The notes beneath the pieces were generated by a model. The model worked only from the letters and a program-made list of their open reading frames with translations, ran no database searches and was not told where the DNA came from. Made by a program: the position numbers and the translations under genes. A DNA stretch of 42,276 nt, taken from the IMG/VR virus record IMGVR_UViG_3300021142_000068, positions 1 through 42,276 of that record, one strand, 5' to 3'. The number at the start of each line of letters is the position of its first letter. Position 1 is the first letter of the stretch. Below, piece by piece: positions 27,648-38,503 of the stretch. This DNA is from a virus.

Positions 27648-29764
27648 TGGCTAATCAAATACCTGCTGGTTATTTAGACGCTAGAGATTTTTACATTTGG
27701 GCGCAGGAACAAGCCAAGAGGCACGGCGCAAAAAGTGAAATTTCTGAATGGAGCAGCGTAAGCAGCCCATACATCATTAAAGATTTTAACACTTGGGGCG
27801 ATGTTCTTGCTGCTGCTCAATCACAATTTGAGCCATATAAGCAATACACCGCTCAAGATCCAAAGTATGCTTCATTGGAAGCGCAGGCATTGGGTCAGAA
27901 CAACACTGGGTCAACAGGATCAACAGGTTCTGCGCAAGCCATTGACCCAAATCAACTACCTCAAACTTTGCGTCAATTGCAAAATCAATTGCTTCAAGCC
28001 AAGGGAAATGTAGACAACGCCCAGCTTGAAATGAATAACTCCACCCCAGGCTCACCTGCGTACAACAAGGCAAAATCAGATTTTGACGCAGCTGTTGCAC
28101 AGCGCGATTCTTTGCAAGCACAAATTCAAGCAGATCAAACATCTGCGCAAAACGCAGCTACTGCTAAGCAGGCTCAGGCAGACGAAGCAACCGCCAATCA
28201 GCGCGTAAAAGATTTACAGAACCAACGCCAACGCGCTCAAGATCAAGGCTTGCCTACCGCAGGCATTGATGCAGAAATTGCAGCAGAACGAGCAAAGGCT
28301 GCAGCCGCTCAAAAGGCTATTCAAGCCAATACACCAGCGCCTGCACCTACTGGACCATCTGGAGCGACAGGAGCGCCTACAGGGCCTTCTGGAGCCGCTA
28401 TAAAGCCATCTGGACCATCTGGCGCAGCAGTTAAGCCTACAGGTCCTAGCGGTGCTGCAGGTAAGCCACCAGTGGCTACTGGTGGTACAGCCCCAACTGG
28501 CGCAGGCAACAAGCCTGCTGCTACTGGTGGATCAGCAGGCGGTACTGGTGGCGGTACAGCAGGTGGTGGAACATCGGGAACTTACTCTGGCAACCGCATG
28601 CCATCAGGTGCTGTAGGTATTAACGGTGCTGGTCAATGGGTTGATGCTAACGGCAAGGTTCTTGGCACACTGCAATCTTCAAACATTTCACAGGCACCTA
28701 AAGGTGCTGTAGCAATCACCAACGGCAACTGGGTTGATGCTCAAGGCAAGATCCTTGGATCTGCTGCCGTCGTAGATGGCGCTAATGCAAACGCTTATCA
28801 GCAATTTGTTAAGCAGTATGGTTCAGAAGCAGCAATTATCAACTCCGATCCAACACTTAAGAAAATGTTTACAGATGCGATTAACGCACCTGGCGCTGCG
28901 CTTTCAACAGCAGACTTTCAAGCGCTTTACGAGAACAGCAACTATTACAAAAACTCGTACAGTTCTTACCTACAAGCTGAACAAGCCCGTCTTGCAGACC
29001 CTGGTTCATATGCCCAGCAGTACAATCAAGCATTGCAAGATATTAAGAACTATGCTGCTCAAGCCGGTATTTCTTTAGACCCAAATGCTTTGGGTCAACC
29101 GCTTGAATTAAATCCAGCAAACACAACAAACCCATTGGCTACACACGCCTTTAACGGCAATACGCCAAACCTTGTTGATGACATTTTGCACAAGTATTGG
29201 GACACAGGTTCTGGCAACCAGCAAGCAATTACCCAGTACCTTGCAACCAAAGGCACAATCGATCCAACCATCATGGGTGGTCAGGCTCAAACCGATACAC
29301 AGACCATTAAGGGCTGGATGCAGGACTACGCTCTAAGTAACCTTGGCGACACATATGTAAACAACTATGTCAAGCAGATCGAAGAAGGTGGCTTGGCTGG
29401 CGGTACGCCAATTGACCTTAACTATGTCAAGCAAGACTTGATTAACAAGGCAACCGCTTTGTACCCAACAATGGCAAAGCAACTTCAAGCTGGTCAAACA
29501 GTTACCGGTGAAGCGGGTCAGTACATTAGCGCACTTCAAAATACCCTTGAATTAACGCCAGATCAGATTGACCTTTCAGATCCTAACCCAACCAGCTACG
29601 GAGCAATGGTTCGCAACGCTGCTCAAACAGGCATGTCAATTGATGCTTTCACAAAGCAAGCCATGAACAACCCACGCTGGAACCAAACTCAAGGAGCCAA
29701 GCAGGGCTTGTCAAGTTTCGGTACATCACTATTGAACGCCTTTGGCGTAAACCCACTAGGATAA
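27647..29764 (+). CDS. 705-aa virion protein with collagen-like linker
   Basis: The protein has three parts: an N-terminal domain of about 90 residues, a long helix-rich region with many Gln and Ala (about 95-225), and a Gly/Pro/Ser/Thr linker ('TGPSGATGAPTGPSG' and similar) ending near 320. After this come two short repeats around 'SGAVGINGAGQWVDANGK' and 'KGAVAITNGNWVDAQGK', and a C-terminal helical domain of about 350 residues ending in 'NNPRWNQTQGAK'. It is probably an internal or ejection protein by context. The collagen-like stretch is short and irregular. Confidence 0.6.
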   Translation: MANQIPAGYLDARDFYIWAQEQAKRHGAKSEISEWSSVSSPYIIKDFNTWGDVLAAAQSQFEPYKQYTAQDPKYASLEAQALGQNNTGSTGSTGSAQAIDPNQLPQTLRQLQNQLLQAKGNVDNAQLEMNNSTPGSPAYNKAKSDFDAAVAQRDSLQAQIQADQTSAQNAATAKQAQADEATANQRVKDLQNQRQRAQDQGLPTAGIDAEIAAERAKAAAAQKAIQANTPAPAPTGPSGATGAPTGPSGAAIKPSGPSGAAVKPTGPSGAAGKPPVATGGTAPTGAGNKPAATGGSAGGTGGGTAGGGTSGTYSGNRMPSGAVGINGAGQWVDANGKVLGTLQSSNISQAPKGAVAITNGNWVDAQGKILGSAAVVDGANANAYQQFVKQYGSEAAIINSDPTLKKMFTDAINAPGAALSTADFQALYENSNYYKNSYSSYLQAEQARLADPGSYAQQYNQALQDIKNYAAQAGISLDPNALGQPLELNPANTTNPLATHAFNGNTPNLVDDILHKYWDTGSGNQQAITQYLATKGTIDPTIMGGQAQTDTQTIKGWMQDYALSNLGDTYVNNYVKQIEEGGLAGGTPIDLNYVKQDLINKATALYPTMAKQLQAGQTVTGEAGQYISALQNTLELTPDQIDLSDPNPTSYGAMVRNAAQTGMSIDAFTKQAMNNPRWNQTQGAKQGLSSFGTSLLNAFGVNPLG

Positions 29765-29777
29765 GGGAGAGCGATCA

Positions 29778-31046
29778 ATGGCTAAACTTTCACAAGCGCA
29801 AGTAGATTTTGCTAATGAGTTTTCATCTCAAACAACTGCACCAGCAGCGCCTGCTGCACCCGCTGCGGCAACACCAGCAGCAGCAACAAATAACACTTAC
29901 GCAACTAACCCAAACACGGGCTATGTTGAGGGCGGTTCACAACCAGCGGTAAGCGCAACCAACCCTGCCCCTGCGTCAGCAGCCGGCATTGCTGCTGAAG
30001 ATGCAGAATTAAAAAACCTACTTAACGGCTTGCAAACCCCGCAACAAGTTGCAACAGCCATTGGTGGAACGGTTGTCAATGGTCAGGTTGTAGCACCAAC
30101 AGCCGCTGCAGCGCCTACCATACCACCAGCGGTAACACCAACTGCTCAGACAGATGCAACCCTTGCGTTTATGCAACAGTTGTCACAAGGCATTACTGGC
30201 TTGCCAGCAGACTTTGGTAGCCTCGTAGCAACGCTTTACAAGAATGTGTCTACAGATCCATCGGTTATCGCTCAGTTGCTTCAAAACCCAAGCGGTTACA
30301 CCAGCAATGACCCAACGGTTACCGCTGCTTTGCAAGCAGCAAGTTCAGCATGGCAAACCCGCTTTGCGGGTAATACAGCCCGTCAAGCCGCTGGCCTTAA
30401 CCCACTTACAGTTTCACAGTACATCTCAGCAGAGCAGGCTTACAAGCAAGTTGCAGCCCGTGCTGGTCTACCAGCCAGCTTTATGACAACTGATTATCTT
30501 GGCAAGTTGATCGCCGCTGACGTTGCACCAAATGAAATGAACGATCGCGTAAACGCTGCCATGACAGCAATTACCAACACAGATCCTTTTGTTACGCAAC
30601 AGTTACAACAGAACTTTGGTCTTACCACTGGCGATATGGTTGCCCATCTGCTTGACCCTGCCACCTCTGCCGAAGTTATCCAGCAGAAGGTTAATGCGTC
30701 GCAACTACAGGGCGAAGCAGGTCGTGAGAACCTTGCCCTTAACCAGCAGAACGCCATGACTCTTGCTGCGCAAGGCGTAAGCCAAGCACAGGCTCAAGCC
30801 GCTTACCAAAACATTGGTACACAGATTGGTCAAACACAGACCTTGGCCAACATGTACGGCATGCAACCATCACAGGTAGGTAACGAACTTCTTGCCGCCC
30901 AGACTGGCGCTAACATCAATGGCATGACCGCTGCGCAAGCAACGCTCAACCTACAGCGCCTACAGCAACAAGAAGTTAATCAGTTCTCTGGTTCTTCTGG
31001 CGCATCAAAGGGCAGCCTCTACAGCGAGCAAGAAGGCGTTTCCTAA
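29778..31046 (+). CDS. 422-aa Ala/Gln-rich virion protein
   Basis: Starts at ATG 29778 with GGGAGAG about 5 nt upstream. An Ala/Pro-rich N terminus (about 20-75) is followed by a mainly helical region and a Gln/Ala-rich C-terminal region ('LAAQGVSQAQAQAAYQNIG'). It closes the run of low-complexity genes after the giant protein. I recall similar proteins next to capsid genes in environmental phages, with no known function. An internal-core or ejection role is inferred. Confidence 0.6.
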   Translation: MAKLSQAQVDFANEFSSQTTAPAAPAAPAAATPAAATNNTYATNPNTGYVEGGSQPAVSATNPAPASAAGIAAEDAELKNLLNGLQTPQQVATAIGGTVVNGQVVAPTAAAAPTIPPAVTPTAQTDATLAFMQQLSQGITGLPADFGSLVATLYKNVSTDPSVIAQLLQNPSGYTSNDPTVTAALQAASSAWQTRFAGNTARQAAGLNPLTVSQYISAEQAYKQVAARAGLPASFMTTDYLGKLIAADVAPNEMNDRVNAAMTAITNTDPFVTQQLQQNFGLTTGDMVAHLLDPATSAEVIQQKVNASQLQGEAGRENLALNQQNAMTLAAQGVSQAQAQAAYQNIGTQIGQTQTLANMYGMQPSQVGNELLAAQTGANINGMTAAQATLNLQRLQQQEVNQFSGSSGASKGSLYSEQEGVS

Positions 31047-31173
31047 CAACTAGCTTCCACACGGACTGACCAGCATCCGGCGTGTGTAACACAGACTGGT
31101 AGTAGGAGCTAACACCTCTTCCCCTGGAGAATGTTATGGCCTGCGATCAACCAAAGAGAAAAGGGAGTGCCAC
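31047..31173 (+). other. Structured spacer before the scaffold and capsid genes
   Basis: The 127-base gap holds CACACG (31058-31063) paired with CGTGTG (31081-31086) over a 17-nt loop, and other short pairings. No T run and no clear gene; tiny ATG frames near 31132 run into the scaffold gene. It may be a processing or regulatory hairpin before highly expressed genes. Confidence 0.45.
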
Positions 31174-31656
31174 ATGGCAAACCAATACGACGAAGATGAA
31201 GACGACCTAGACCTACTTGATACTAACGATCAAAATGGTCCGGCAAACCTACGCAAGGCTTTGAAAAAGGCTGAGCGTGAAAAGAAGGAACTGGCTGAAC
31301 AGCTAGCAACCATCCAGGCTGACCTTCGTGGTCGTTCTGTCAAAGAAGTGTTGGAACAGAAGGGCGTATCTAACAAGATCGCCAAGTTCATTCCTGGCGA
31401 CGTAAGTACGCCTGAACAGATTGATGCATGGCTTAGCGAGAACGCTGATGTGTTCGGCTTTGCCGTACCTGAATCTGCTCCGTCCGATGAACCATCTCCA
31501 AATGTCCGTGAAACTCAGCGTATCAATGCTGCTCTTCAAAACGCAAATACCCCGTCTCGAGATGCAGATACTGCCTCGAAACTGGCTGGCGTTAAATCCA
31601 GAGAAGAACTTGACATGCTTGTTTTTGGACAAAAGATCACTGGTCGCGGACGTTAA
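31174..31656 (+). CDS. Scaffold-like capsid assembly protein
   Basis: The 160-aa protein is acidic at the start (DEDEDDLDLLD), then has a coiled coil with many Lys and Glu residues (about 25-60), a middle domain with 'SNKIAKFIPGDVSTPEQIDAWL', and a basic C terminus (GQKITGRGR). This charge layout and place immediately before the major capsid gene are typical of phage scaffold proteins, which guide shell assembly and leave. AAAGGGAG precedes its ATG. Confidence 0.75.
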   Translation: MANQYDEDEDDLDLLDTNDQNGPANLRKALKKAEREKKELAEQLATIQADLRGRSVKEVLEQKGVSNKIAKFIPGDVSTPEQIDAWLSENADVFGFAVPESAPSDEPSPNVRETQRINAALQNANTPSRDADTASKLAGVKSREELDMLVFGQKITGRGR

Positions 31657-31701
31657 TCAAACCCATTCGCACACTAACCCTATAGAAAGTAGGTGACACA
31701 A

Positions 31702-32751
31702 ATGGCAAATCAATATACAGACTCGATCGGTTCTACCTCTGGTATTCCAGGATTAGTACAAACCGCTTATGATCGCTATGTAGAGTTTGCTCTCCGTGCT
31801 GTCCCACTTATCCGCGACGTTGCAGATAAGCGCCCAGTACAACAGGCTATGCCTGGTTCATCTGTTGTATTCCAGATCTACACAGATATGTCAGCTGTTA
31901 CTTCTTCACTCTCAGAAGACGTTGATCCAGATGCTGTAGCTCTTGGTAACACAACACCAATCACCGTTTCACTCCTTGAATACGGTAACGCTTCTCTTGC
32001 TACTCGTAAGCTCGAGTTGTTCTCACTCTCAGATGTAGACCCAGCTATTGCAGACATTATTGCCTTCAACATGGCTGACTCTCTTGACACAGTTGTTCTC
32101 AACACACTCGTTGGTGGACCAAACGCTATTGCTGAACTTACAGGTGGATCAACCGCCCCAGTTTCAACATATGCTGGCACATACACCAACGGAACAACAC
32201 AAGCATCTATCGATGGAACATCAGTCATTCGCTCACGCGACATTCGTACTGCTGTTGCTAAGCTACGTGCTAACAAGGCTGTTCCACGTCAGGGAGAATA
32301 CTACTGGTGTGGTATTCACCCAGAAGTTTCATTCGACCTTCGCTCCGAAACTGGCGCAGGCGGATGGCGTGATGACCACAAGTATGCCGAGAACGGTGCA
32401 TCTGAGTTTTGGCCAGGCACCATCGGCACATACGAAGGTGCTATGTTCGTAGAGTCACCACGTCTCTACAACACAACTGACGGTACTGGTTCAACCGGTG
32501 CTACAGGCACATTCGGAACATCTGGCTATGTCCACGCTTCTGGCGGTACTCGCGTATTCCGTACCCTCGTTGCTGGTAAGCAAGCACTTGCTGAAGCAGT
32601 TGCTGAAGAGCCACATGTCGTCTTCGGTCCAATCACCGATAAGTTGATGCGTTTCCGTCCAATCGGATGGTACGGCGTTCTAGGCTGGGCACGTTACCGT
32701 GACGCAGCATTGGTTCGTATCGAGTCATCAGCTTCGATCCACAACTCATAA
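31702..32751 (+). CDS. Major capsid protein, N4-gp56-like HK97 fold
   Basis: I chose ATG 31702 over the upstream 31693 because it leaves the expected MANQYTDSIGS start. The 349-aa protein shows the N4-gp56 family look: an early helix with 'RYVEFALRAVPLIRDVAD', a long beta-rich middle, 'HPEVSFDLRSETGAGGWRDDHKY' in part, and 'IGTYEGAMFVESPRL' towards the end. It follows the scaffold-like gene. Its codon use is strongly biased (many gtt, act, ctc, gca), fitting high expression. A hairpin follows the gene. Confidence 0.88.
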   Translation: MANQYTDSIGSTSGIPGLVQTAYDRYVEFALRAVPLIRDVADKRPVQQAMPGSSVVFQIYTDMSAVTSSLSEDVDPDAVALGNTTPITVSLLEYGNASLATRKLELFSLSDVDPAIADIIAFNMADSLDTVVLNTLVGGPNAIAELTGGSTAPVSTYAGTYTNGTTQASIDGTSVIRSRDIRTAVAKLRANKAVPRQGEYYWCGIHPEVSFDLRSETGAGGWRDDHKYAENGASEFWPGTIGTYEGAMFVESPRLYNTTDGTGSTGATGTFGTSGYVHASGGTRVFRTLVAGKQALAEAVAEEPHVVFGPITDKLMRFRPIGWYGVLGWARYRDAALVRIESSASIHNS

Positions 32752-32767
32752 TTGAGTTAGTTGTTGT

Positions 32768-32791
32768 CCTGCCCTCGCACGTGAGGGCAGG
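32768..32791 (+). other. Strong hairpin after the major capsid gene
   Basis: CCTGCCCTC (32768-32776) pairs perfectly with GAGGGCAGG (32783-32791) over gcacgt. There is no T run, so it is more likely an RNA-stabilising or partial-termination element that raises capsid mRNA relative to downstream genes. Confidence 0.75.
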
Positions 32792-32820
32792 CGGCAACGC
32801 CCTATTGAAAGGTTTAACCA

Positions 32821-33078
32821 ATGGCGTATGTTTTTAACCCACCTACAGTTGATGAAGGTCCAGCGGGTTTTGGCATACTCTTTTGGCGTTACAAGATTGC
32901 TCGCGCTAACTCGATCCTTGTCTTTGGCACAGCGGTAGTTAGTGAGCGTACCCCAGCGGTACAAGATACTCAGTCAGCAGATTATTGCTACTTGGGCGGA
33001 CATACCTATGTCCTGTCAGATGCTGAGAAAACTATTCTTACAAATGCCGGCTACGGCGCTTACATTACACAGGAGTAA
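32821..33078 (+). CDS. 85-aa small virion protein
   Basis: Starts at ATG 32821 behind GAAAGG. The protein is beta-rich with many aromatic residues (GFGILFWRYKIARANSI), without recognisable motif. It lies directly after the capsid gene, where decoration or head-completion proteins are often found. Function not established. Confidence 0.6.
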   Translation: MAYVFNPPTVDEGPAGFGILFWRYKIARANSILVFGTAVVSERTPAVQDTQSADYCYLGGHTYVLSDAEKTILTNAGYGAYITQE

Positions 33079-33079
33079 G

Positions 33080-34671
<1,592 letters not shown>

Positions 34672-34677
34672 CGCGGT

Positions 34678-35745
34678 ATGCCCAAGATTGCAGTCTATGC
34701 CATCGCACTCAACGAGATACTTCACGCTGAACGCTGGGCTAAAGCAGCAGAAGGTGCTGATTACCGAATAGTCGCAGATACAGGATCAACAGATGGCACA
34801 CAAGAGAAGCTCCGTGAAATGGGCGTTACTGTTCACGATATTAGCGTTAAGCCTTGGCGTTTTGATGTGGCGCGGAACGCGTCTCTTGCGCTCATACCGG
34901 AAGATGTAGATATTTGCGTTTTCGTGGATATGGACGAAGTTATCCACAAGAACTTTTTTAGAGAAGTGCAAAGGCAATGGGACCCAACGGCGCAAGCAGG
35001 TTGGATCACATTTGATACTGGCAACAGATGGCAGAAGGATAAGATCCACACTCGTCATGGGTGGCATTGGAAATATCCTATCCATGAGGTAGCAGTCTGG
35101 TATGGCGAAGGTACGCCAAAGTATTGCACCATTAAGAACGCTGTCATCAGCCATCAGCCAGATAACAATAAATCTCGCGGGCAGTACCTGCCCATGCTTG
35201 AAATGTGTGTTAAAGAGTTTCCCCAAGATCCACGCATGTGGACTTACATGGTTCGAGAGTATTACTTCTATCGTCGCTGGGATGATGTTATCGCAGCAGC
35301 CAACACTCGCATGGAATTGGGTGGATGGAATGTCGAGGAAGCAGCCACCTGCCGGTGGGCAGCTGAGGCTTGTCATCATCTAGGCAAGGCTGAAGAAGCT
35401 ACCCAATGGGCTGGGCGTGGTGCTCAGATTATGCCTAACGAAGGCGAACCATGGTTCTCGGTAGCGCTTGATGCTTACCGCAACAAGCGTTGGCAACAAT
35501 GTTTAGATGCTTCGATCAAGGCTATTGAGTGCCATCGAAGCGTTCACTATTGCTATGACGCATCGGTGTGGGACTGGAAAGCCTATGACCTAGCCAGCAT
35601 TGCTTCATGGGAGTTGGGCTTTATTGACGAAGCGATTACCTTCGCCAGTGCTGCAGCCAAGGCTAACGCAGAAGAGAACGATCGCATAGAACGCAACCTA
35701 TTATTTTTCAAACAAGCTAGGGAGAAACATGGCTCTCGGAGATAA
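34678..35745 (+). CDS. GT2 glycosyltransferase with C-terminal TPR-like region
   Basis: The 355-aa protein starts with a GT-A fold: 'AIALNEILHAERW', 'VADTGSTDGTQE' (33-43) and 'VFVDMDEVI' with Asp84-x-Asp86 for metal and nucleotide sugar. Residues about 190-345 are helical repeats of TPR type ('AEACHHLGKAEEATQWA', 'SVALDAYRNKRWQQCLDASIKAI'). This layout is like SunS/GT2-TPR protein glycosyltransferases. It lies right after the collagen-like fibre gene, with its own promoter, so that fibre is a likely substrate. Confidence 0.85.
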   Translation: MPKIAVYAIALNEILHAERWAKAAEGADYRIVADTGSTDGTQEKLREMGVTVHDISVKPWRFDVARNASLALIPEDVDICVFVDMDEVIHKNFFREVQRQWDPTAQAGWITFDTGNRWQKDKIHTRHGWHWKYPIHEVAVWYGEGTPKYCTIKNAVISHQPDNNKSRGQYLPMLEMCVKEFPQDPRMWTYMVREYYFYRRWDDVIAAANTRMELGGWNVEEAATCRWAAEACHHLGKAEEATQWAGRGAQIMPNEGEPWFSVALDAYRNKRWQQCLDASIKAIECHRSVHYCYDASVWDWKAYDLASIASWELGFIDEAITFASAAAKANAEENDRIERNLLFFKQAREKHGSRR

Positions 35746-36061
35746 CTGCCGTTCAGGATGTTTACTTAAAAACCACGAAACTTATGCTGAGTGCCTACAA
35801 GACGCTAGCATCCAGATCAACTCTGGTGATGCGAACAGCAACAAGACAATGACCAAGAAGCGTTGGGATGCAGAACTTAACGCCTATGACCGCGCTCGCA
35901 AGCAAGGTATTCAGCCAGCCGGTACAACCATGAAAGCAGTTGCCGAGTCACTTGAAGCAAGCGACAAATTAGGCAAACCTTTCGACGCTGGCAACATGCC
36001 AGCAGCCAAGAAAATTACCAAGCAGAGCGCAAAGGTAATGACCGAAATAGGAGCAATCTAA
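35729..36061 (+). CDS. 110-aa protein with N-terminal Cys/His motif
   Basis: Starts at ATG 35729 behind AGGGAG, overlapping the glycosyltransferase end by 17 nt. The N terminus 'DNCRSGCLLKNHETYAECLQDA' (in part) matches a motif frequent in actinophage structural operons, with three cysteines and a His that could bind a metal. The remainder is charged and helical. Function unknown. Confidence 0.65.
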   Translation: MALGDNCRSGCLLKNHETYAECLQDASIQINSGDANSNKTMTKKRWDAELNAYDRARKQGIQPAGTTMKAVAESLEASDKLGKPFDAGNMPAAKKITKQSAKVMTEIGAI

Positions 36062-36252
36062 TGGCAGCAGCAAAAAAGGGCATGGGCTTTGCGGCAGCGC
36101 AAAAGTCAATTGCTAAGAAGCAAGGTATTCCAATGAAGAACGCAGGAGCAATCCTTGCAGCTGGTGCTCGCAAGGCTAGCCCAGCGGCAGTAAAGGCAAA
36201 TCCAAACCTCAAGAAGGTAACAGGCGTTAAGGCTAAGAAGGGTGGCAAGTAA
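36061..36252 (+). CDS. 63-aa Lys/Ala-rich basic protein
   Basis: Overlaps the preceding stop (TAATG). The product is rich in Lys and Ala ('GFAAAQKSIAKKQGI', 'VKAKKGGK') and looks like a small nucleic-acid-binding or DNA-condensing peptide, possibly packaged in the virion. No family recognised. Confidence 0.6.
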   Translation: MAAAKKGMGFAAAQKSIAKKQGIPMKNAGAILAAGARKASPAAVKANPNLKKVTGVKAKKGGK

Positions 36253-36253
36253 C

Positions 36254-36382
36254 ATGTGCATGTCATGTGGATGCAACAACAACGCAGTTAAGACAACAGA
36301 GAAGCTAGACGGCAAGCCAAACCTTGATCCAAAGGGCGGTTACAAGGGCGTTGGCGGTACAGTCAAGTGGCCAAGCAAGTAA
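36254..36382 (+). CDS. 42-aa Cys-knuckle small protein
   Basis: The short ORF starts at ATG 36254 just after the previous stop, and encodes MCMSCGCNNNAVKT and onward: four-residue Cys spacing C-x2-C-x-C, then Gly/Lys-rich sequence ending 'VKWPSK'. It is typical of tiny cysteine proteins in actinophage structural operons. The next gene's GTG overlaps it by 16 nt. Function unknown. Confidence 0.55.
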   Translation: MCMSCGCNNNAVKTTEKLDGKPNLDPKGGYKGVGGTVKWPSK

Positions 36383-36609
36383 ACAGAGGCAACGCTAAAC
36401 AAGCAAAGTCAGATTCAATCATCATTGGTGGCCAGAAGCACACAGTTGTTAAAGCCACCAATGGCGATATTGTCGTAAACCATCCTGGTTCTAAAAAGAC
36501 AACATTCAAAAAAATTGATTTGACTAAAAAAGCAGATGTAAAAACTGTAGCTGCTGGCGTAGCAGCAGTAAAAAAATGGCATAAAAACCATCCAGCGAAA
36601 GGCAAGTAA
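36367..36609 (+). CDS. 80-aa Lys-rich protein, GTG start
   Basis: GTG 36367 lies inside the end of the preceding gene. The product is strongly basic: beta-like 'DSIIIGGQKHTVVKATNGDIVVNHPG' in part, then a Lys-rich helix. It may bind DNA or be a minor virion protein. No family recognised. Its second half is AT-rich. Confidence 0.6.
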   Translation: MAKQVNRGNAKQAKSDSIIIGGQKHTVVKATNGDIVVNHPGSKKTTFKKIDLTKKADVKTVAAGVAAVKKWHKNHPAKGK

Positions 36610-36894
36610 ATGGCAGTTGACGATGGCAAACCAGTTGTATGGCATTTAAACCGTTTGGCAGGAACTATCGTCAATTCAGTTCCTCAATGGGATGTTAACG
36701 GCGCTGCCGTTCAATGGGCCAATAGAGTAATTCCTGGGCACAACGCCACTCGCGGTATTGATGCTCTTAACCTTATCTATGCTTCCCGCAATGGCGGACT
36801 TAACCTGCACCTAGATACTCCAGGCATTCTTAATGCCTTGGCTGGTGTGTACGGCTATGGCGAAGCAGCGGCAGCATCGAGGATCAGTTCATGA
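36610..36894 (+). CDS. 94-aa unknown structural-operon protein
   Basis: Starts immediately after the previous stop. The protein has 'VWHLNRLAGTIVN' near the start and a Gly/Ala/Leu-rich C-terminal half ('LNLIYASRNGGLNLHLD'). Similar short proteins occur before connector genes in actinophages, but I do not know a function. It overlaps the next ATG by 4 nt. Confidence 0.6.
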   Translation: MAVDDGKPVVWHLNRLAGTIVNSVPQWDVNGAAVQWANRVIPGHNATRGIDALNLIYASRNGGLNLHLDTPGILNALAGVYGYGEAAAASRISS

Positions 36895-37781
36895 CTTTAT
36901 TTCAAGATCTTATTGACGAGACTGCGCTCGCGCTCTCTGGTTATACCAACAAGCAGGATCAGGCTACATTCCTGACTGCACCAATGGGTGCTACAGATAC
37001 AACCTTTACCGTTGCTGACGGCACAGTCCTTACACGCGGTATTGTCGAAATTGACGAAGAGTTGATCTGGGTTGACTCATTTGATCGTAACACCAACATT
37101 GCTACAGTCCCGCCTTACGGTCGTGGCTTTAGAGACACAACCGCAGTTACCCACACTGCCGGAACACGCGTCACCATTGCTCCATCATTCCCACGGGCTA
37201 TGATCCGCAAGGATGTGAACGAGGCTATCGAAGCTGTATACCCAAGCCTCTTTGGTGTGTACTACACAACCTTCCCATTCATCGCAGCGCGTACTACCTA
37301 CGCTCTGCCACAAGAAGCGATTGACGCTATTGCCGTATCTTGGCAGACCATCGGACCATCTCTTGAATGGCTACCAATTCGCCACTACCGCATTGACCGC
37401 ACAGCAAACCCATTGGTTTGGAACAGCGGTAAGACAATTTCCATCTCTGATGGAATTATCCCAGGTCGTACAGTGCAGGTTGTCTACACTAAAAAGCCTA
37501 CACAGTTGCAGTACGACACAGATGACTTTACAACCACTGGCTTGCCAGACTCAGCCCGTGAAGTAATTATCCTTGGCGCAGCCTATCGCTCAGCTGCCTA
37601 TGTTGATATGGGTCGTATCCCAGCAGTATCTGCTGAAGCAGGATCGATGGATCAGTCCAACCCAGTCGGCGCAGGAACAAACATGAGCCGTTACTTTTAT
37701 CAGATGTACCAGCAACGCCTACAGGTTGAGATGGCACGTCAAGCAGAACAATACCCACCACGCACTCACTACAGCCGATAG
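36891..37781 (+). CDS. Head-tail connector/tail-tube-like protein
   Basis: The 296-aa protein begins 'DLIDETALALSGYT', then has a beta domain ('MGATDTTFTVADGTVLTRGIVEIDEELIWV' in part), a helix with 'PRAMIRKDVNEAIEAVYPSLF' in part, and a second beta domain. The first part resembles the beta module found in gene 37790, and the whole resembles adaptor or short-tail proteins that sit under the portal. I could not decide between connector, tail tube and minor tail protein. Placement after capsid-associated genes fits all three. Confidence 0.55.
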   Translation: MTLFQDLIDETALALSGYTNKQDQATFLTAPMGATDTTFTVADGTVLTRGIVEIDEELIWVDSFDRNTNIATVPPYGRGFRDTTAVTHTAGTRVTIAPSFPRAMIRKDVNEAIEAVYPSLFGVYYTTFPFIAARTTYALPQEAIDAIAVSWQTIGPSLEWLPIRHYRIDRTANPLVWNSGKTISISDGIIPGRTVQVVYTKKPTQLQYDTDDFTTTGLPDSAREVIILGAAYRSAAYVDMGRIPAVSAEAGSMDQSNPVGAGTNMSRYFYQMYQQRLQVEMARQAEQYPPRTHYSR

Positions 37782-37789
37782 GTAGATAG

Positions 37790-38503
37790 ATGACCAGAAA
37801 CTATAGCGCTACGGCGCAAGACACTACCCTCACCAATCCACTTACCAACTCGGCAACCACAATGGTTGTGGCTGCTACCACTGGTTACCCATCAACCCCG
37901 TTTGTCCTTGCGGTTGACTACAACGCTTCAGCTGAAGAACTTGTACTGGTTACCGGCGTGTCTGGTCTAACACTTACTATCCAACGTCAATTTAACGGCA
38001 CCGCCGCTCAAGCACACGCAGTAGGCGCAGTAGTGCGCCATGTGATTACAGCGCAAGACTTAACTGATGCTGCTGCTCACCAATCTGCCTCATCTGGCGT
38101 ACACGGCGTTACCGGTTCTGTTGTAGGTACAACCGACACTCAGGTTCTTACCCACAAGGATCTAACCAGCTCAACTAACACCTTCCCATCCACCCTTGGC
38201 AATACCTTCACGGTTAACGCCCAGACTGGCACAACCTACACACTAGCCAGCACGGATGTGAACAACCTAGTAACGGCTAGCAACACTGGTGCTATTACCA
38301 TCACAATCCCTGCCAGCGTATTTACTGTAGGCCAGTCGGTCAACGTGGTACAACTTGGTGCAGGACAGGTCAGTTTTGCTGCTGGTTCTGGAGCAACTGT
38401 TTACTCAACTCCTGGTCTTAAACTTCGCGCACAATACAGCATCGCTACCGTTGCCTGTATCGCAACAAACACATTCCTACTAGTTGGAGACTTAACAGCA
38501 TAA
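37790..38503 (+). CDS. Tail-fibre-like protein with C-terminal module A
   Basis: The 237-aa protein has a short beta module at the start ('TTLTNPLTNSATTMVVAATTG'; the same kind of module as in 36891), a linker with 'HQSASSGVHGVTGS', and a C-terminal domain of about 100 residues ('NAQTGTTYTLASTDVNN', 'GAGQVSFAAGSGATVYSTPGLKLRA' in part). That domain recurs in the gene at 38817. It is probably a tail fibre or appendage component. Starts 8 nt after the previous stop. Confidence 0.65.
   Translation: MTRNYSATAQDTTLTNPLTNSATTMVVAATTGYPSTPFVLAVDYNASAEELVLVTGVSGLTLTIQRQFNGTAAQAHAVGAVVRHVITAQDLTDAAAHQSASSGVHGVTGSVVGTTDTQVLTHKDLTSSTNTFPSTLGNTFTVNAQTGTTYTLASTDVNNLVTASNTGAITITIPASVFTVGQSVNVVQLGAGQVSFAAGSGATVYSTPGLKLRAQYSIATVACIATNTFLLVGDLTA

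Noticed and set aside
31132-31250. Short ATG frames upstream of the scaffold gene
   Set aside because: They overlap the scaffold start in other frames, end quickly and show no coding character.
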